This document shows, piece by piece, positions 19,506 to 28,859 of a stretch of DNA of 58,927 bases; position 1 is the stretch's first letter, and every line of letters begins with the position of its first letter. The translations under genes were made by a program, and so were the position numbers. The stretch spans positions 1 through 58,927 of the forward strand of contig JAIXYP010000026.1 of NCBI GenBank assembly GCA_027490155.1. Direction: 5' to 3'. The notes below the pieces were generated by a model. That model did not search any database. It worked only from the letters and a program-made list of their open reading frames with translations, and was not told the DNA's origin. This DNA is from Cytophagaceae bacterium (GTDB lineage Bacteria; Bacteroidota; Bacteroidia; Cytophagales; Flexibacteraceae).

Positions 19506-21953
19506 TTATTGTTTGGCAATGCGTGCACGGTACTGGCTATTTAGCCCAGTGGCTATCAGGGTATAGATGCCTTTTGGCAAATCAGCAAGGTTGATAAGGT
19601 ACTCGTTATCAGTTACTTTGGTTGGGTTGATCAGTACTGACTGGCCAGCACTGTTGATGAGCCTAAAGCTAAGCTCTTGGGCTACTTGGTTGTCAAACCG
19701 GACAATCACCTGCGTGGTGGCTGGGTTTGGCCATACGGTGAGAGCTTGGTAGGCGATGCTATTTTGCAAGCCGACGAGGCGCAGGATTCTGAACCGACGA
19801 TAGACCGTATCAGCAAGATGGTTGTTGTTTCCTGGCTGGATTACGCGCAACACAGCCCAACCTGTATCTGCAGAGGCAGGTACATTGATACGCGCAGGTG
19901 AACCAACATAGGTCACATTGGTTGGGGCGGTGGTCAGGCTATACTGAAGGGCTACTCCACTACTTGGGGCAGCAGTTGCAGCCGTCAGGTTATAGAAACC
20001 AGAACCAATAAACAGATCAGGTATGCTATCAACAGATAAGACCTGACCACGACGTGCGATCAAGAAGGTATCGATCAGGACGGTAGCGGGGTTGTAGTTG
20101 GTATTGCCAGCAGCATTAACCCGCACGATTACTGTGCCAGCACCGACGATTGTAATAGTCTGGGTGGCAGCAGCATACGTCGCAACGGTCGGAGGTGCTG
20201 AGACTGTATATGTTAAGGTTTGGCCAGATGGCAAATTAGTGACCTGACTATTGACGGTGCCAGTTAGCACAAACGGTGTATCTCCAAAGGTCTTATCAGC
20301 AATTGGTGTCCAGATGATTTGTTGGTTGGCTTTCAGCACTTGGAACGTATCCTGGATGATAACACCACTAAAGTTGGCATCACCAGGAGCGATGGCACGG
20401 TAAATGACCGAACCAGCAGAGTTGATAGTAAAGGTCTGGGTAGTAGTGTCGAAAGTAACGGTGTTCGCAGGGCTCATTGACACTACACGGATGTATGATG
20501 GACGGCCTGTGATGTTGTTGCTGGTGCTGTCAGCTACGCCAAATGGGGCCTCACCAAAACGGTAGTCACGGATTTTCTTGAGGGTTAGGGCTTGTGCAGA
20601 TTTGATGTTGATTGTGACAGTATCAGTCACAGGATACCAACCATCTTCATCTCCAGGGGTCTGGATTACAAGCTCGACAATACCTGTACCAGCATTGGGA
20701 GGGACCCTAAGTGTATCGCCAGAGAGTGTGACGTTTGCTGGGCTAGAAAGTAGGCTAAGACTAGAGGTTAGGGTGCCGCTTGCAGTGCGGACTAGGATGT
20801 TATCGCCACTACCGACCAATCGGTCAGTCAAGGGGGAGACAGCAAGTGTTGGGATACGTTTGGTGAGTTTGATATGGCGCTGCCCTTGGCTTACGTATAG
20901 TGTATCTGTTCCTTTGTTGAAACCGATACCAGTAGGCTCGCCAATTTGGGCACCAGTACCGATACCAGCAATATAGTCTTGGTTGTTGTTGGTACCTGTG
21001 CCAAGGCCTTGGCCATTACCAGCTAGGGTGTAGACATCACCACTACCCGGCTTGATTTTGCGAATGCGGTTGCCAAAGGTTGGGGATTTTTGGCTTGGGC
21101 CGTCATCAGCAATATAGAGGTAACCTTTTTTGTCAACAGCAATGCCCATAATGTCAAAGAAGCGGGCCTCATGGCGGATGCTATCACGATAATTGGGGCT
21201 AAGGGCAACACCTGGCATTGGGCCAGCATAGGTGCCAACAACTTGGTTGTTGACATTGACCCAGCGAATGGTGCGGTTACCTGGGTCGCCAACGTAAAGT
21301 GTGTCACCGGTGTTGTCAAAGGCCAAGGCACCACGATTACGGAAGTTGCCGTTAGGGCGTGGGAAATTGAATCGCGCTTTTGAGGCAGTATCATTGATGT
21401 AGTTATTACCACCACCACTATTGACACGTGGATCACCAGCGACAAGTGTCCTCACACCTGTGGCTGGGTTGATTTTGCCTAAGGTTGGCTCCCGTCCATT
21501 ATCAAGGCCTACTTCCATAGCGTAGATGAAACCATCAGCAGGGCGGAAGGCGATGTTGGTAGGGTATTGGAAACCTTTCCAGACATTACGCTTTTTGCGG
21601 GTCAGGAGGTTGAAGGCGCAGATGGTATCGTTACAGGCGTAGTAGATCACTGTATCTGCATATCCCATCGCTAGGCCAGCAATTGCATAATTGTTGACCG
21701 ATAGGTGGGTGTAGAGTGTGTCGCGCTTAGCTGTTGTCTGGTTGTAGCGGTAGAGTCGCAGGCCAGACGAAAAATAAATATTGCCTGAGCTATCCGACAA
21801 GATAGCTGGTGAGCTGCCAGTGCCTAGTACTACCTGTGTGGTTTGGTTTTGGGCAAGGGCGGTGCCAAGTCCTAGGATAAAGATCCCGAACAAGGTGCCT
21901 AAAGCGTTTTTGAGTCGATGTGTTGACATTGCCTTTTTAGCGTTGGTGAACAT
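19506..21953 (-). CDS. Secreted NHL-type beta-propeller protein with T9SS sorting domain
   Basis: An 815-aa exported protein. The signal peptide (LFGIFILGLGTALAQ) precedes repeated blade-like units of about 50-60 residues (GNIYFSSG, DTLYVGDPGNRTIRWV, GYLYIADDG...NRIRKI, DTLYVSQGQRHI) spanning about 40-370, typical of NHL/SMP-30-like propellers. From about 450 there are two or more MBG/Ig-like repeats of the style seen before FGDAPF motifs (YRFGEAPFGV, KTFGDTPFVLTG). The final 80 residues (LTVWPNPATTQVIV...) are a type A sorting domain. No catalytic residues are recognised, so a surface binding or structural role is likely. The ATG at 21953 is used; a second ATG eight codons in would also fit. 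Confidence 0.88.
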   Translation of the reverse strand: MFTNAKKAMSTHRLKNALGTLFGIFILGLGTALAQNQTTQVVLGTGSSPAILSDSSGNIYFSSGLRLYRYNQTTAKRDTLYTHLSVNNYAIAGLAMGYADTVIYYACNDTICAFNLLTRKKRNVWKGFQYPTNIAFRPADGFIYAMEVGLDNGREPTLGKINPATGVRTLVAGDPRVNSGGGNNYINDTASKARFNFPRPNGNFRNRGALAFDNTGDTLYVGDPGNRTIRWVNVNNQVVGTYAGPMPGVALSPNYRDSIRHEARFFDIMGIAVDKKGYLYIADDGPSQKSPTFGNRIRKIKPGSGDVYTLAGNGQGLGTGTNNNQDYIAGIGTGAQIGEPTGIGFNKGTDTLYVSQGQRHIKLTKRIPTLAVSPLTDRLVGSGDNILVRTASGTLTSSLSLLSSPANVTLSGDTLRVPPNAGTGIVELVIQTPGDEDGWYPVTDTVTINIKSAQALTLKKIRDYRFGEAPFGVADSTSNNITGRPSYIRVVSMSPANTVTFDTTTQTFTINSAGSVIYRAIAPGDANFSGVIIQDTFQVLKANQQIIWTPIADKTFGDTPFVLTGTVNSQVTNLPSGQTLTYTVSAPPTVATYAAATQTITIVGAGTVIVRVNAAGNTNYNPATVLIDTFLIARRGQVLSVDSIPDLFIGSGFYNLTAATAAPSSGVALQYSLTTAPTNVTYVGSPARINVPASADTGWAVLRVIQPGNNNHLADTVYRRFRILRLVGLQNSIAYQALTVWPNPATTQVIVRFDNQVAQELSFRLINSAGQSVLINPTKVTDNEYLINLADLPKGIYTLIATGLNSQYRARIAKQ

Positions 21954-22109
21954 TTAAGCACAATATATGTTGATCTGGTCTCAGAATCTATGTCAAATCT
22001 TTGGCAGGTGTTTGGCACGTGCCTAATTAATTGATATTAAGATGGTTAAGGGTGTGGTTCTGATTTCGCCTATTACACCTACCTTGGTAGATAGGCAACC
22101 AACCTCTTC

Positions 22110-23024
22110 CTAGTCAAACCTGTAACCAACGCTAAAGCTGACGGTTTGCTGCACATAAGAGGTGTAGAAAAAGCCGCCACCAAGCAGTGAATAGCAACCG
22201 TCAATGACCAAACCTTTGTACAGGCCAGCCGCCAATCCTGCCTTTGCCATGGCGCAAAAGCCGCCGACGTCAAGGCTTGCAACCCCTTCTTCTCTGCTGC
22301 CATCTTTGTATTGATACCCATAACGCAAAATGTATTGCTGCTGGCCAAGACCAATGCCACCACCGAGGTAAGGACTCAGGAACTGTTTATCAAAGGGCAC
22401 CCGGATCCCGATCATGGCGTTGAACAAGAGGTTAAAGCCACCTGATTCTTGTTCGGATTTGGTGATGATGGGAGGCTGAACTCCGCGGGTACCTCCGTAG
22501 GAATTGGTGATATAGCGAGTGCCGTCAAAAATGGGATAAGTAGTTGTTCGGAAGCCAGGTGCATCTACTTCTTCGTAGTTCAAAATCTTGAACGATCCGC
22601 CAAGGATGGTATTGACCTCTAATTCGGTAGCCCAACCGAAAGCGATTTTGGTTGGGTCTGGTGGTGGGCTCATAAGGGTGCCATTGGTCAGCTTTAGGAC
22701 TAGGGTGTTGGCATAACCAGCAAACATAGCTTTACCATATCTGCGTCCGAATGAGGCGCTGGCGGTGTTTGTCCCCGCACCTAGGCCTGCTGATAAGGTT
22801 ATTCTGCTGTACTGGACCTTGAAGTGTTTTGGCTTTTCGGGCTCCCGACCATCTAAGCTGATTTGTTGGATGGGTTTGCTGCGCTGCCCCGCCTTGGCTC
22901 GCAAGAATTGGTAGTAAGCGTCTGAGTGGGTGGTGTCTATGGTGATGGGGGATTGGGCCCAAGCCATCGGGAAGCTAAGTAGGCCAAACACAAAAACAAG
23001 ACAAGTGTGGGCAGCGGTGCACAT
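22110..23024 (-). CDS. Outer-membrane beta-barrel protein, tandem paralogue 1
   Basis: A 304-aa predicted outer-membrane protein. The ATG at 23024 opens a signal peptide (CLVFVFGLLSFPMAWAQ); the longer frame begins at a TTG at 23051. The mature part alternates aromatic and polar residues as in amphipathic strands and ends in FSVGYRFD, a typical barrel terminus. It shares the block SPYLGGGIGLG...Y.Y.DGS...G.AS with the next upstream gene, so the two are paralogues. The gap between them is 74 nt and they probably form one transcript. Function is unknown. Confidence 0.8.
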   Translation of the reverse strand: MCTAAHTCLVFVFGLLSFPMAWAQSPITIDTTHSDAYYQFLRAKAGQRSKPIQQISLDGREPEKPKHFKVQYSRITLSAGLGAGTNTASASFGRRYGKAMFAGYANTLVLKLTNGTLMSPPPDPTKIAFGWATELEVNTILGGSFKILNYEEVDAPGFRTTTYPIFDGTRYITNSYGGTRGVQPPIITKSEQESGGFNLLFNAMIGIRVPFDKQFLSPYLGGGIGLGQQQYILRYGYQYKDGSREEGVASLDVGGFCAMAKAGLAAGLYKGLVIDGCYSLLGGGFFYTSYVQQTVSFSVGYRFD

Positions 23025-23098
23025 GGGCAAAAGGGTATATCTCCTAGACAAGACTTGCCGCCTTGAGGGTTGTCCTATGCTGGATGATTATTTTGGAC

Positions 23099-24022
23099 TT
23101 ACCAATCAGCCAATGGTACACGTACACCCAGGTGGATATTTAGCCCTGCCTGAGATGCACTATCGCCTGTACCAAGAAACCCGAATCCGCTAAAAAATGG
23201 GTCTACATAGAAATACCTAAAGATGTTAACTGCACACCCGAGACGAAAAGTTAGCGCCCCACCCGAGCGGGAGATGGAGGCTCTACCTGATCTTTGCGAT
23301 CCATCATTGTAGAGATAGGTGTAGTAGTGGGTATATGTCTGCGACCCACCGCCAGCACCAATGCCCATGTATGGCGAAAAGGTGACATGATCAGTGAATA
23401 TCCTTGCACCAAATTTTACGTTAACCGCCTCGGTATAACCTTCTACGGACGTACTATGGTCCAAGACTTCTTTAATGTCGGTGCCTGAGCCATTATAGAA
23501 ATTTTTACCATCATAAAATGGGTCCAATGTTCTACCAAACCCATACGACCCTTCGGTGTAGGAAGTTGATTGGATTTCACCTACAGCAGTGCGATTTTGT
23601 TCATATTCGATCATCCAGCCAAATGCGGCTTTTTTCTCCCCTTTAACAGATGCGTACAAGTTGCCGAGCATGAAACGGTAGGAGGTTGTACTAAAGGTTA
23701 CATTGATTTTCCCCTTGGCCGTATTGCTAGGCGAAAAACTAAAGCCATAACTGCCAGAAGAGGTCCCCATACCAACCGAGGCCATCACGTCAAACGTAAT
23801 TGGCCATTTGCTTTTGGATTTGCTGAACCAATAGCTTCGCTCGGGCTCATCAAGGAGCAAATCTTCGGACTTGGTTATGCTTTGCTTGGGTTCTGCAGCA
23901 GAGGCAAGCAGCATTGATTGGCTAATGTCGTCGGCGATTTCTTGCCCATTGCCAATCAAGCTGCCAAACAAACATATCAGCAGAAGTGATAGGCGTAAGC
24001 GTATCGGTTGTAATGCCCTCAT
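23099..24022 (-). CDS. Outer-membrane beta-barrel protein, tandem paralogue 2
   Basis: A 307-aa predicted outer-membrane protein, the first gene of a probable pair. The ATG at 24022 begins a signal peptide (RLRLSLLLICLFGSLIGNGQ); the longer frame starts at a TTG at 24061. Gly- and aromatic-rich strands follow, with SPYMGIGAGGG...YLYNDGS...GRAS matching its neighbour. A short polar linker (LLLDEPERSYWFSKSKSK) precedes the barrel. The terminus is GVRVPLADW rather than the usual aromatic end. No enzymatic motif is visible. Confidence 0.8.
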   Translation of the reverse strand: MRALQPIRLRLSLLLICLFGSLIGNGQEIADDISQSMLLASAAEPKQSITKSEDLLLDEPERSYWFSKSKSKWPITFDVMASVGMGTSSGSYGFSFSPSNTAKGKINVTFSTTSYRFMLGNLYASVKGEKKAAFGWMIEYEQNRTAVGEIQSTSYTEGSYGFGRTLDPFYDGKNFYNGSGTDIKEVLDHSTSVEGYTEAVNVKFGARIFTDHVTFSPYMGIGAGGGSQTYTHYYTYLYNDGSQRSGRASISRSGGALTFRLGCAVNIFRYFYVDPFFSGFGFLGTGDSASQAGLNIHLGVRVPLADW

Positions 24023-24263
24023 GTGGAGATATTGGTCCAGTGGATTAGTAGGCAATATCAAGACTTTTTGCTCGCCAATTATCTAATTGCACAAGTACTC
24101 CAGATATTATTTTTGACGATCCGTCTGAGATTATGCCGTCTTCTAACACAGATTAAGACTAAGTTGGAGTGGGGTAGCTGAGGCATGAAATGCTGGATTC
24201 CACCAGCAGGCAGTGATCAATGCTTGCTTCCAATCGGCCTCAACGTTGGACCTGTATAAAACC

Positions 24264-24292
24264 AAAAAAGCCACCCCGTAAGAGGTGGCTTT
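24264..24292 (-). terminator. Intrinsic terminator downstream of tRNA-Thr
   Basis: AAAGCCACC pairs with GGTGGCTTT. On the minus strand it is followed by six T and starts four bases after the tRNA 3' end. Confidence 0.85.
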
Positions 24293-24295
24293 ATG

Positions 24296-24368
24296 AGCTC
24301 CCTGCCAGACTCGAACTGGCGACCCACTGATTACAAGTCAGTTATTCTACCAACTGAACTAAGGAAGC
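24296..24368 (-). tRNA. tRNA-Thr (anticodon TGT)
   Basis: The reverse complement forms a full cloverleaf. The 7-bp acceptor is GCTTCCT/AGGGAGC with one T-G wobble. The anticodon stem CTGAC/..CAG carries loop anticodon TGT, and the T arm is GCCAG-TTCGAGT-CTGGC. The discriminator is T. CCA is not encoded. Confidence 0.95.
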
Positions 24369-24379
24369 ATTTGGTAGTG

Positions 24380-24410
24380 CAAAAGTAGTCAAACTAGTGG
24401 TACTACCAAG
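24380..24410 (-). promoter_or_regulatory. Promoter of tRNA-Thr
   Basis: On the minus strand, CTTG, 19 nt, then TACTTTTG (24380-24387). The -7 box matches TAnnTTTG and ends 12 nt before the tRNA; the -33 box matches 3 of 4. Confidence 0.65.
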
Positions 24411-24476
24411 TTTTTTGGGTGCTTAGGGCCAAATTATTTTTCAACAAAATGGCCCTAGTTACCTTCAAAAGACTGA

Positions 24477-26798
24477 TTATGAAATTGCTTTGGCTTCGTC
24501 AGCCAGTCCTTGTTGAACGATCTTGAGCTGGCTCCGGACATCATCAAGCTCCTTGGTGAGGCCTTTGACTTTGCCTTCAACATCCTTGCGGAGGGAGTCG
24601 GCATTACGGCTATTAGCAAAGAAGCTGAGGTTGTTCTCGTAGCTATGGATTTGGTTCTCGATGGACTGGATGCGGGTCCTAAGATTCCGCTCCATGCCCC
24701 TAAGGCTACCGTCATCGGCAGTTGCGCCACGGCGATCGCCACCACGGCGGTCTCCACCACCCCGGTAATCTCCACGGCCTCCACGATCTCCACCTCTGTC
24801 ACCTCCATCACGACGGCCACCACGATCGCCGCGGTCACCTCTGTCCTGACGATCGCCACGGTCGAAACTGCGCTCGCCATCATAAGACCGGCCACCACCA
24901 CGGCTGGTGAGGCGGCTATGGACAGAAACTTTTAGCTTGATGAGGTCGGTAGGGTTGATGCCTTCAATGGCCTCAAGATAAGCCTCAGAAATACGCTGCA
25001 CATCTTTTGACAGCGTATCCATCGCCTTACGTGGCACGAAACCAATGGCTGTGAACTGATCTACAACGGCTTGGATTTCGGCTTCTGTTGCTGTTTTGGC
25101 AGCAATAGATGCCTCAAGCTTGGCTAGGAGCTCGCGTTTGGCGGCTAGGTTGACCTCGTACTCTTTTTCGGTTGACTCATTGAGCTGGCGTTTGCGCTCA
25201 AAGAATTTGTCCACGGCTGCTTTGAAGCGCTCGTAGATGCTGTCACGGACTTTAGTCGGCACAGGGCCGATTTCTTTCCAGCGGGTCTGGAGTTGCTTGA
25301 GGGCATTGGCTGCTGCTTCCCAATCTTCGCTATCTTGTAAGCCTTCTGCCTCGACACAAAGGGCTGTTTTGGCAGCTAGGTTTTGAGCCTTTTCTTTGTC
25401 TAGGGCTTTGAAATAGCCATGTTTGGCGTTAAAGAACTGCTTGATGTAGCCCCAGAAACGTTTGTTGACGTCATTGGCTTTTTCGATCGGGACATTGCCG
25501 ATGGTCTTCCACTCTTCTTCGAGCTTCATGACCTCTTGGCTCATGTTGTTCCACTCGTCGAACTTGTCAGCTTTGAAGTTGGAGATCAGAAGGGCCTTTT
25601 CGATCAGGATTTCCTTACGACCAAGGTTTTCGTTTTGCTCAACTTTGATTTTGTCTACATACTCGCGGCGGCGGGTGTAGATCTGATCGCTTAGGGCTTT
25701 GAATTCGGCCCAGATTTTTTCTTGTTCCTCCTTTGGTACTGGCCCAGTGTTGCGCCACTCTTCGTGCAGCTCATTAAGTTCCTTAACGGCTTTGTTCAAG
25801 GCTTTTTCGTTGACCAAGGCTTTTGCCTTCTCGATATAGCCTAATTTGGACTCAAGGTTTTTCTTGCGGTCAAGTTCCTTGAGCTCGAAGTAGATCGAGC
25901 GGCGGTCATAGAATAGGTTACGAAGGGCACCATAGTTAGAGCGGATGTCCTGGGCGAAAGTGTTCGGCACTGGTCCGATCGACTTCCACTCGTCCTCAAT
26001 CTTCTTGAGTTTGTCGAGGCTGGTAATTTCCTCGTCACTTTCGACAAGCTGGCGCAGGAGCTCGAGGAGCTCGAGTTTGCGGGCTTGGTTTTTTTCTTTG
26101 CTACGCTCGGCTTCAACAGCCTCGACCCTACGCTTTTCGCGGTAGAGTTTGATCATGTTGTTGAAGCGTACACTGGTGCCATCAGCTTTAAGCTCGAAGG
26201 CATCCTCTTCGCCACCATCAGCCAAGAATTTCTCAAGGGCAACGCTACGTTCGGACTCTTCGATGTGATCAAAAGCAGCTTTGATCTTGCGGATGGCCGC
26301 ATCATTTTTGGTGCTATAGGCCTGAGCGGTATAGGTCTCGAGGTGATCTGCGAGGGATTTTTTGTCCAGCCCAGCGAGGTCTAGCTCTGCCTCAACTTCC
26401 GCCTCGGCTAGGGCCACTATTTCCTCTGTTGCTGCCTCAGGTTCGGCTGTTGTATCAGCAGTGTGCTCTACCACAACATTAGCTTCAGGCTCTGCATTGG
26501 CAGGTTCGACAGCTGGAACGGCTTCTACCACTACCTCCTCTACCTGTGCAACTGGCTCAGGCGTGATTTCGGCCACTACTTCTGGAGTGACGGCTTCTTC
26601 AGCAACTGGAGTTGATTCTGGTTCTGGCTGCGTTGCTTCTGGCTCGGCGGCAACTGCGTCGGCAGATGCTGCTTTTGCGGCATACTCTGCCAAGATTTGG
26701 TCTGCTAGCGATAACTCAGCAGCTACAGGAGCGGTGTTTTCGGTAGTAGTAGGTACTTTATCAGGCTCAGGGGCCAGATCAGGACGATTTTCCTCCAT
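24477..26798 (-). CDS. DUF349-repeat protein with acidic N-terminus and Arg-Gly-Asp-rich tail
   Basis: A 773-aa cytoplasmic protein. Residues 1-135 are a low-complexity Glu/Ala/Pro/Val region. About 140-620 holds five DUF349 units, each built on a (E/T)(E/R)WK.IGPVP-like core followed by a coiled segment (EDEWKSIGPVPN, EEWRNTGPVPKE, EEWKTIGNVPIE, TRWKEIGPVPTK, QFTAIGFVPRK). About 640-690 is rich in Asp-Arg-Gly and Arg-Gly-Gly repeats. The last 75 residues form a coiled coil (NQIHSYENNLSF...KGLTKELDDV). DUF349 has no firmly established biochemical role. The RGG-like tail, which I have not seen described for the family, suggests RNA or nucleic-acid contact; that is inference. Confidence 0.9.
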   Translation of the reverse strand: MEENRPDLAPEPDKVPTTTENTAPVAAELSLADQILAEYAAKAASADAVAAEPEATQPEPESTPVAEEAVTPEVVAEITPEPVAQVEEVVVEAVPAVEPANAEPEANVVVEHTADTTAEPEAATEEIVALAEAEVEAELDLAGLDKKSLADHLETYTAQAYSTKNDAAIRKIKAAFDHIEESERSVALEKFLADGGEEDAFELKADGTSVRFNNMIKLYREKRRVEAVEAERSKEKNQARKLELLELLRQLVESDEEITSLDKLKKIEDEWKSIGPVPNTFAQDIRSNYGALRNLFYDRRSIYFELKELDRKKNLESKLGYIEKAKALVNEKALNKAVKELNELHEEWRNTGPVPKEEQEKIWAEFKALSDQIYTRRREYVDKIKVEQNENLGRKEILIEKALLISNFKADKFDEWNNMSQEVMKLEEEWKTIGNVPIEKANDVNKRFWGYIKQFFNAKHGYFKALDKEKAQNLAAKTALCVEAEGLQDSEDWEAAANALKQLQTRWKEIGPVPTKVRDSIYERFKAAVDKFFERKRQLNESTEKEYEVNLAAKRELLAKLEASIAAKTATEAEIQAVVDQFTAIGFVPRKAMDTLSKDVQRISEAYLEAIEGINPTDLIKLKVSVHSRLTSRGGGRSYDGERSFDRGDRQDRGDRGDRGGRRDGGDRGGDRGGRGDYRGGGDRRGGDRRGATADDGSLRGMERNLRTRIQSIENQIHSYENNLSFFANSRNADSLRKDVEGKVKGLTKELDDVRSQLKIVQQGLADEAKAIS

Positions 26799-26986
26799 TG
26801 CGGCAGGCTTTTGTGGAATTACTAACAGGATAAACCATCAGCGACCAAGGTACGGAAGTACGCTGGCCCAGATAGACGTTGCGCAAAATGCTGTGCAATT
26901 ACGCCAATCTGGATGCAATAGGCAAGTGTCGGAATGGCTCTGTCAGGTTATTATCTGGTTATGCGACTTTAACGGCCGCATAATCC

Positions 26987-28684
26987 CTACTTATGTGGGA
27001 TGTGCCCATGCCCTATGTTTTGGTAGTCAAGCCTTTGTGCGGTAGTCTTGACTCTGGTCAGGAAGGTGGTCCAGCTAAGGTTAGATCGGGTTGTCCACCC
27101 AATTTCTGAAAGGGCCAACATGCGTGGGAAAATTTGCTGCTGGACACGACCAAAGTTGGGTAAGTATTCGGTCCAGACGTTGCCTTGTAGGCCTAATATC
27201 ATTTGTTGGGCACGAGGACCAAACTCGGAAGGAGCAGGCTCAAAACTATATACCTTGCGTAGCGTGGTAAGCCGGCCGATACATAGAGGTTCGGAGACCT
27301 TGTCATGTTGATAAAAATCGAGGTAGCAATGTGACATAGGGCTCATGACCACGGGGTGCCCTGCCTGTGCGGCCTTTCGTCCGCCATCGATGCCACGCCA
27401 GCTCATGACTGCTGCATTTGGTGCTAGTCCACCCTGTAGGATTTCGTCCCAGCCAATAAGGATACGCCCTTTGGTATTGAGGTAGCGTTCAATCCGTTTG
27501 ATGAAATAGCTCTGGAGCTCGTGTTCGTTACGCAGTCCCAGTTGTTTGATTTGGTTCTGGATCTCGGAACTACGTTTCCATTGTTGTTTGATGGCCTCGT
27601 CTCCGCCTATATGGATGTACTTGCCGGGGAAAAGGGCCAATACCTCGTCTAGGGTGCGTTCGATAAACTGAAAGGTAGGCTCTTTAACATTGAAAATATA
27701 AGGCGAAATGCCCCACTTGCGCATCACACTTGGGGTGTCAAGACAACCTAACTCAGGGTAAGCTGCGATGGCGGCTTGTGCATGGCCGGGCATCTCGATT
27801 TCGGGGACGACGGTGATGTAACGGTCTGCAGCGTAGGAGACGATATCTTGGATGTCTTGGTGGGTGTAGTGTCCTTCGTGCGGGGTGCCATCATACCGAT
27901 AGGGCTGGTGCCGGGTGTGCCCAAGCATAGATTCATGCCTTTTGCTGCCGTGGGATACTAGCTTGGGGTATTGTTTGATTTCGATTCGCCAACCTTGGTC
28001 GTCGGTCAGGTGCCAGTGGAATACATTGAACTTGTAGGTCGCTAGGTAGTTTAGGTATTGTTTGACTTCTGCCACGGTGAAGAAATGCCTGCTGACATCT
28101 AGGTGCATACCCCGCCAGCCAAACCTTGGGCTGTCCATGATTCTGACGCTAGGCACAGACCAGTCCTGCTTTGTGTGGCTGTTTTTATCAATGTCGTGCG
28201 GGAAGAGCTGCCAAAGGGTCTGGAGACCGTAAAATAATCCGGCAGGTTGGGTCGCCGTAATCCGGATTTCGGTTGGGCTAACATCGACAAAGTAGGCTCC
28301 GTTAGTGCCCGGCTCCGTCTGGTCGGCTTTAGTCTGGGAGGTTCCTTTGCTTTCAGAAAGGCTAAGGATGGATAGATTGATCTGGCGACCAATTAGGCCT
28401 GGGCCGTTATGCCGCAGCATAATACCTGTCGCTTTCCCGAAGCGGTTGGTAAACTGGGTGGCGATTTTGCCAAGCTCTGGGTTAGTAGTCGAATAGGTTA
28501 TTCTTGTCTGAGAATTGACTAAGAACATACCTTGGCCCCTGACAACGGATACTGGTTGAGGGATGATATGGATTTTGACATTCTCTGAATTAGGTACCTC
28601 AGACCTTAAAGTGTTGGCCGCATGAGTCGGCATAAACCCAAGGGTTAACAAACCAACCAACAGCAACCATCCAAACCTCAACAT
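26987..28684 (-). CDS. Beta-N-acetylhexosaminidase (glycoside hydrolase family 20)
   Basis: A 565-aa exported enzyme that removes terminal GlcNAc or GalNAc from glycans or chitin oligomers. The ATG at 28684 starts a signal peptide (MLRFGWLLLVGLLTLGFMPTHA); longer frames begin at an ATG (28717) or TTG (28768). An N-terminal GH20b domain (IIPQPVSVVRGQG...) precedes the catalytic barrel with RGMHLDVSRHFF, FHWHLTDDQGWRIEIK and the catalytic pair Asp-Glu in HIGGDEAIKQQW. The signature EYLPNFGRVQQQIFPR is also present. No sorting domain is seen, so it is probably periplasmic. Confidence 0.95.
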   Translation of the reverse strand: MLRFGWLLLVGLLTLGFMPTHAANTLRSEVPNSENVKIHIIPQPVSVVRGQGMFLVNSQTRITYSTTNPELGKIATQFTNRFGKATGIMLRHNGPGLIGRQINLSILSLSESKGTSQTKADQTEPGTNGAYFVDVSPTEIRITATQPAGLFYGLQTLWQLFPHDIDKNSHTKQDWSVPSVRIMDSPRFGWRGMHLDVSRHFFTVAEVKQYLNYLATYKFNVFHWHLTDDQGWRIEIKQYPKLVSHGSKRHESMLGHTRHQPYRYDGTPHEGHYTHQDIQDIVSYAADRYITVVPEIEMPGHAQAAIAAYPELGCLDTPSVMRKWGISPYIFNVKEPTFQFIERTLDEVLALFPGKYIHIGGDEAIKQQWKRSSEIQNQIKQLGLRNEHELQSYFIKRIERYLNTKGRILIGWDEILQGGLAPNAAVMSWRGIDGGRKAAQAGHPVVMSPMSHCYLDFYQHDKVSEPLCIGRLTTLRKVYSFEPAPSEFGPRAQQMILGLQGNVWTEYLPNFGRVQQQIFPRMLALSEIGWTTRSNLSWTTFLTRVKTTAQRLDYQNIGHGHIPHK

Positions 28685-28859
28685 ATTGCCAACTAATCCT
28701 AAGCCTTGGTCTGCCATTGGCAGAAGATGCTTAGGTAAGGTCGCTTGTTGGTTTGACTTACGTTTCAAGCTTGAGGTCAGGAGGATTGGAGATCTAAATA
28801 GGTCTCAAATATGGTAAAATTTGACTATCTATTTGGCCAACCACCAAACCTCGAGGCCT

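Noticed and set aside
26362-27045. 227-codon Ser/Ala/Thr-rich frame antisense to the DUF349 gene
   Set aside because: It is the mirror of the Glu/Ala/Pro-rich head of the real gene and has no family features.
28801-28809. GGTCTCAAA, a 9-nt match to the CRISPR repeat, far from the array
   Set aside because: Matches of this length to parts of a 36-nt repeat are expected by chance in 59 kb; no longer anti-repeat was found.
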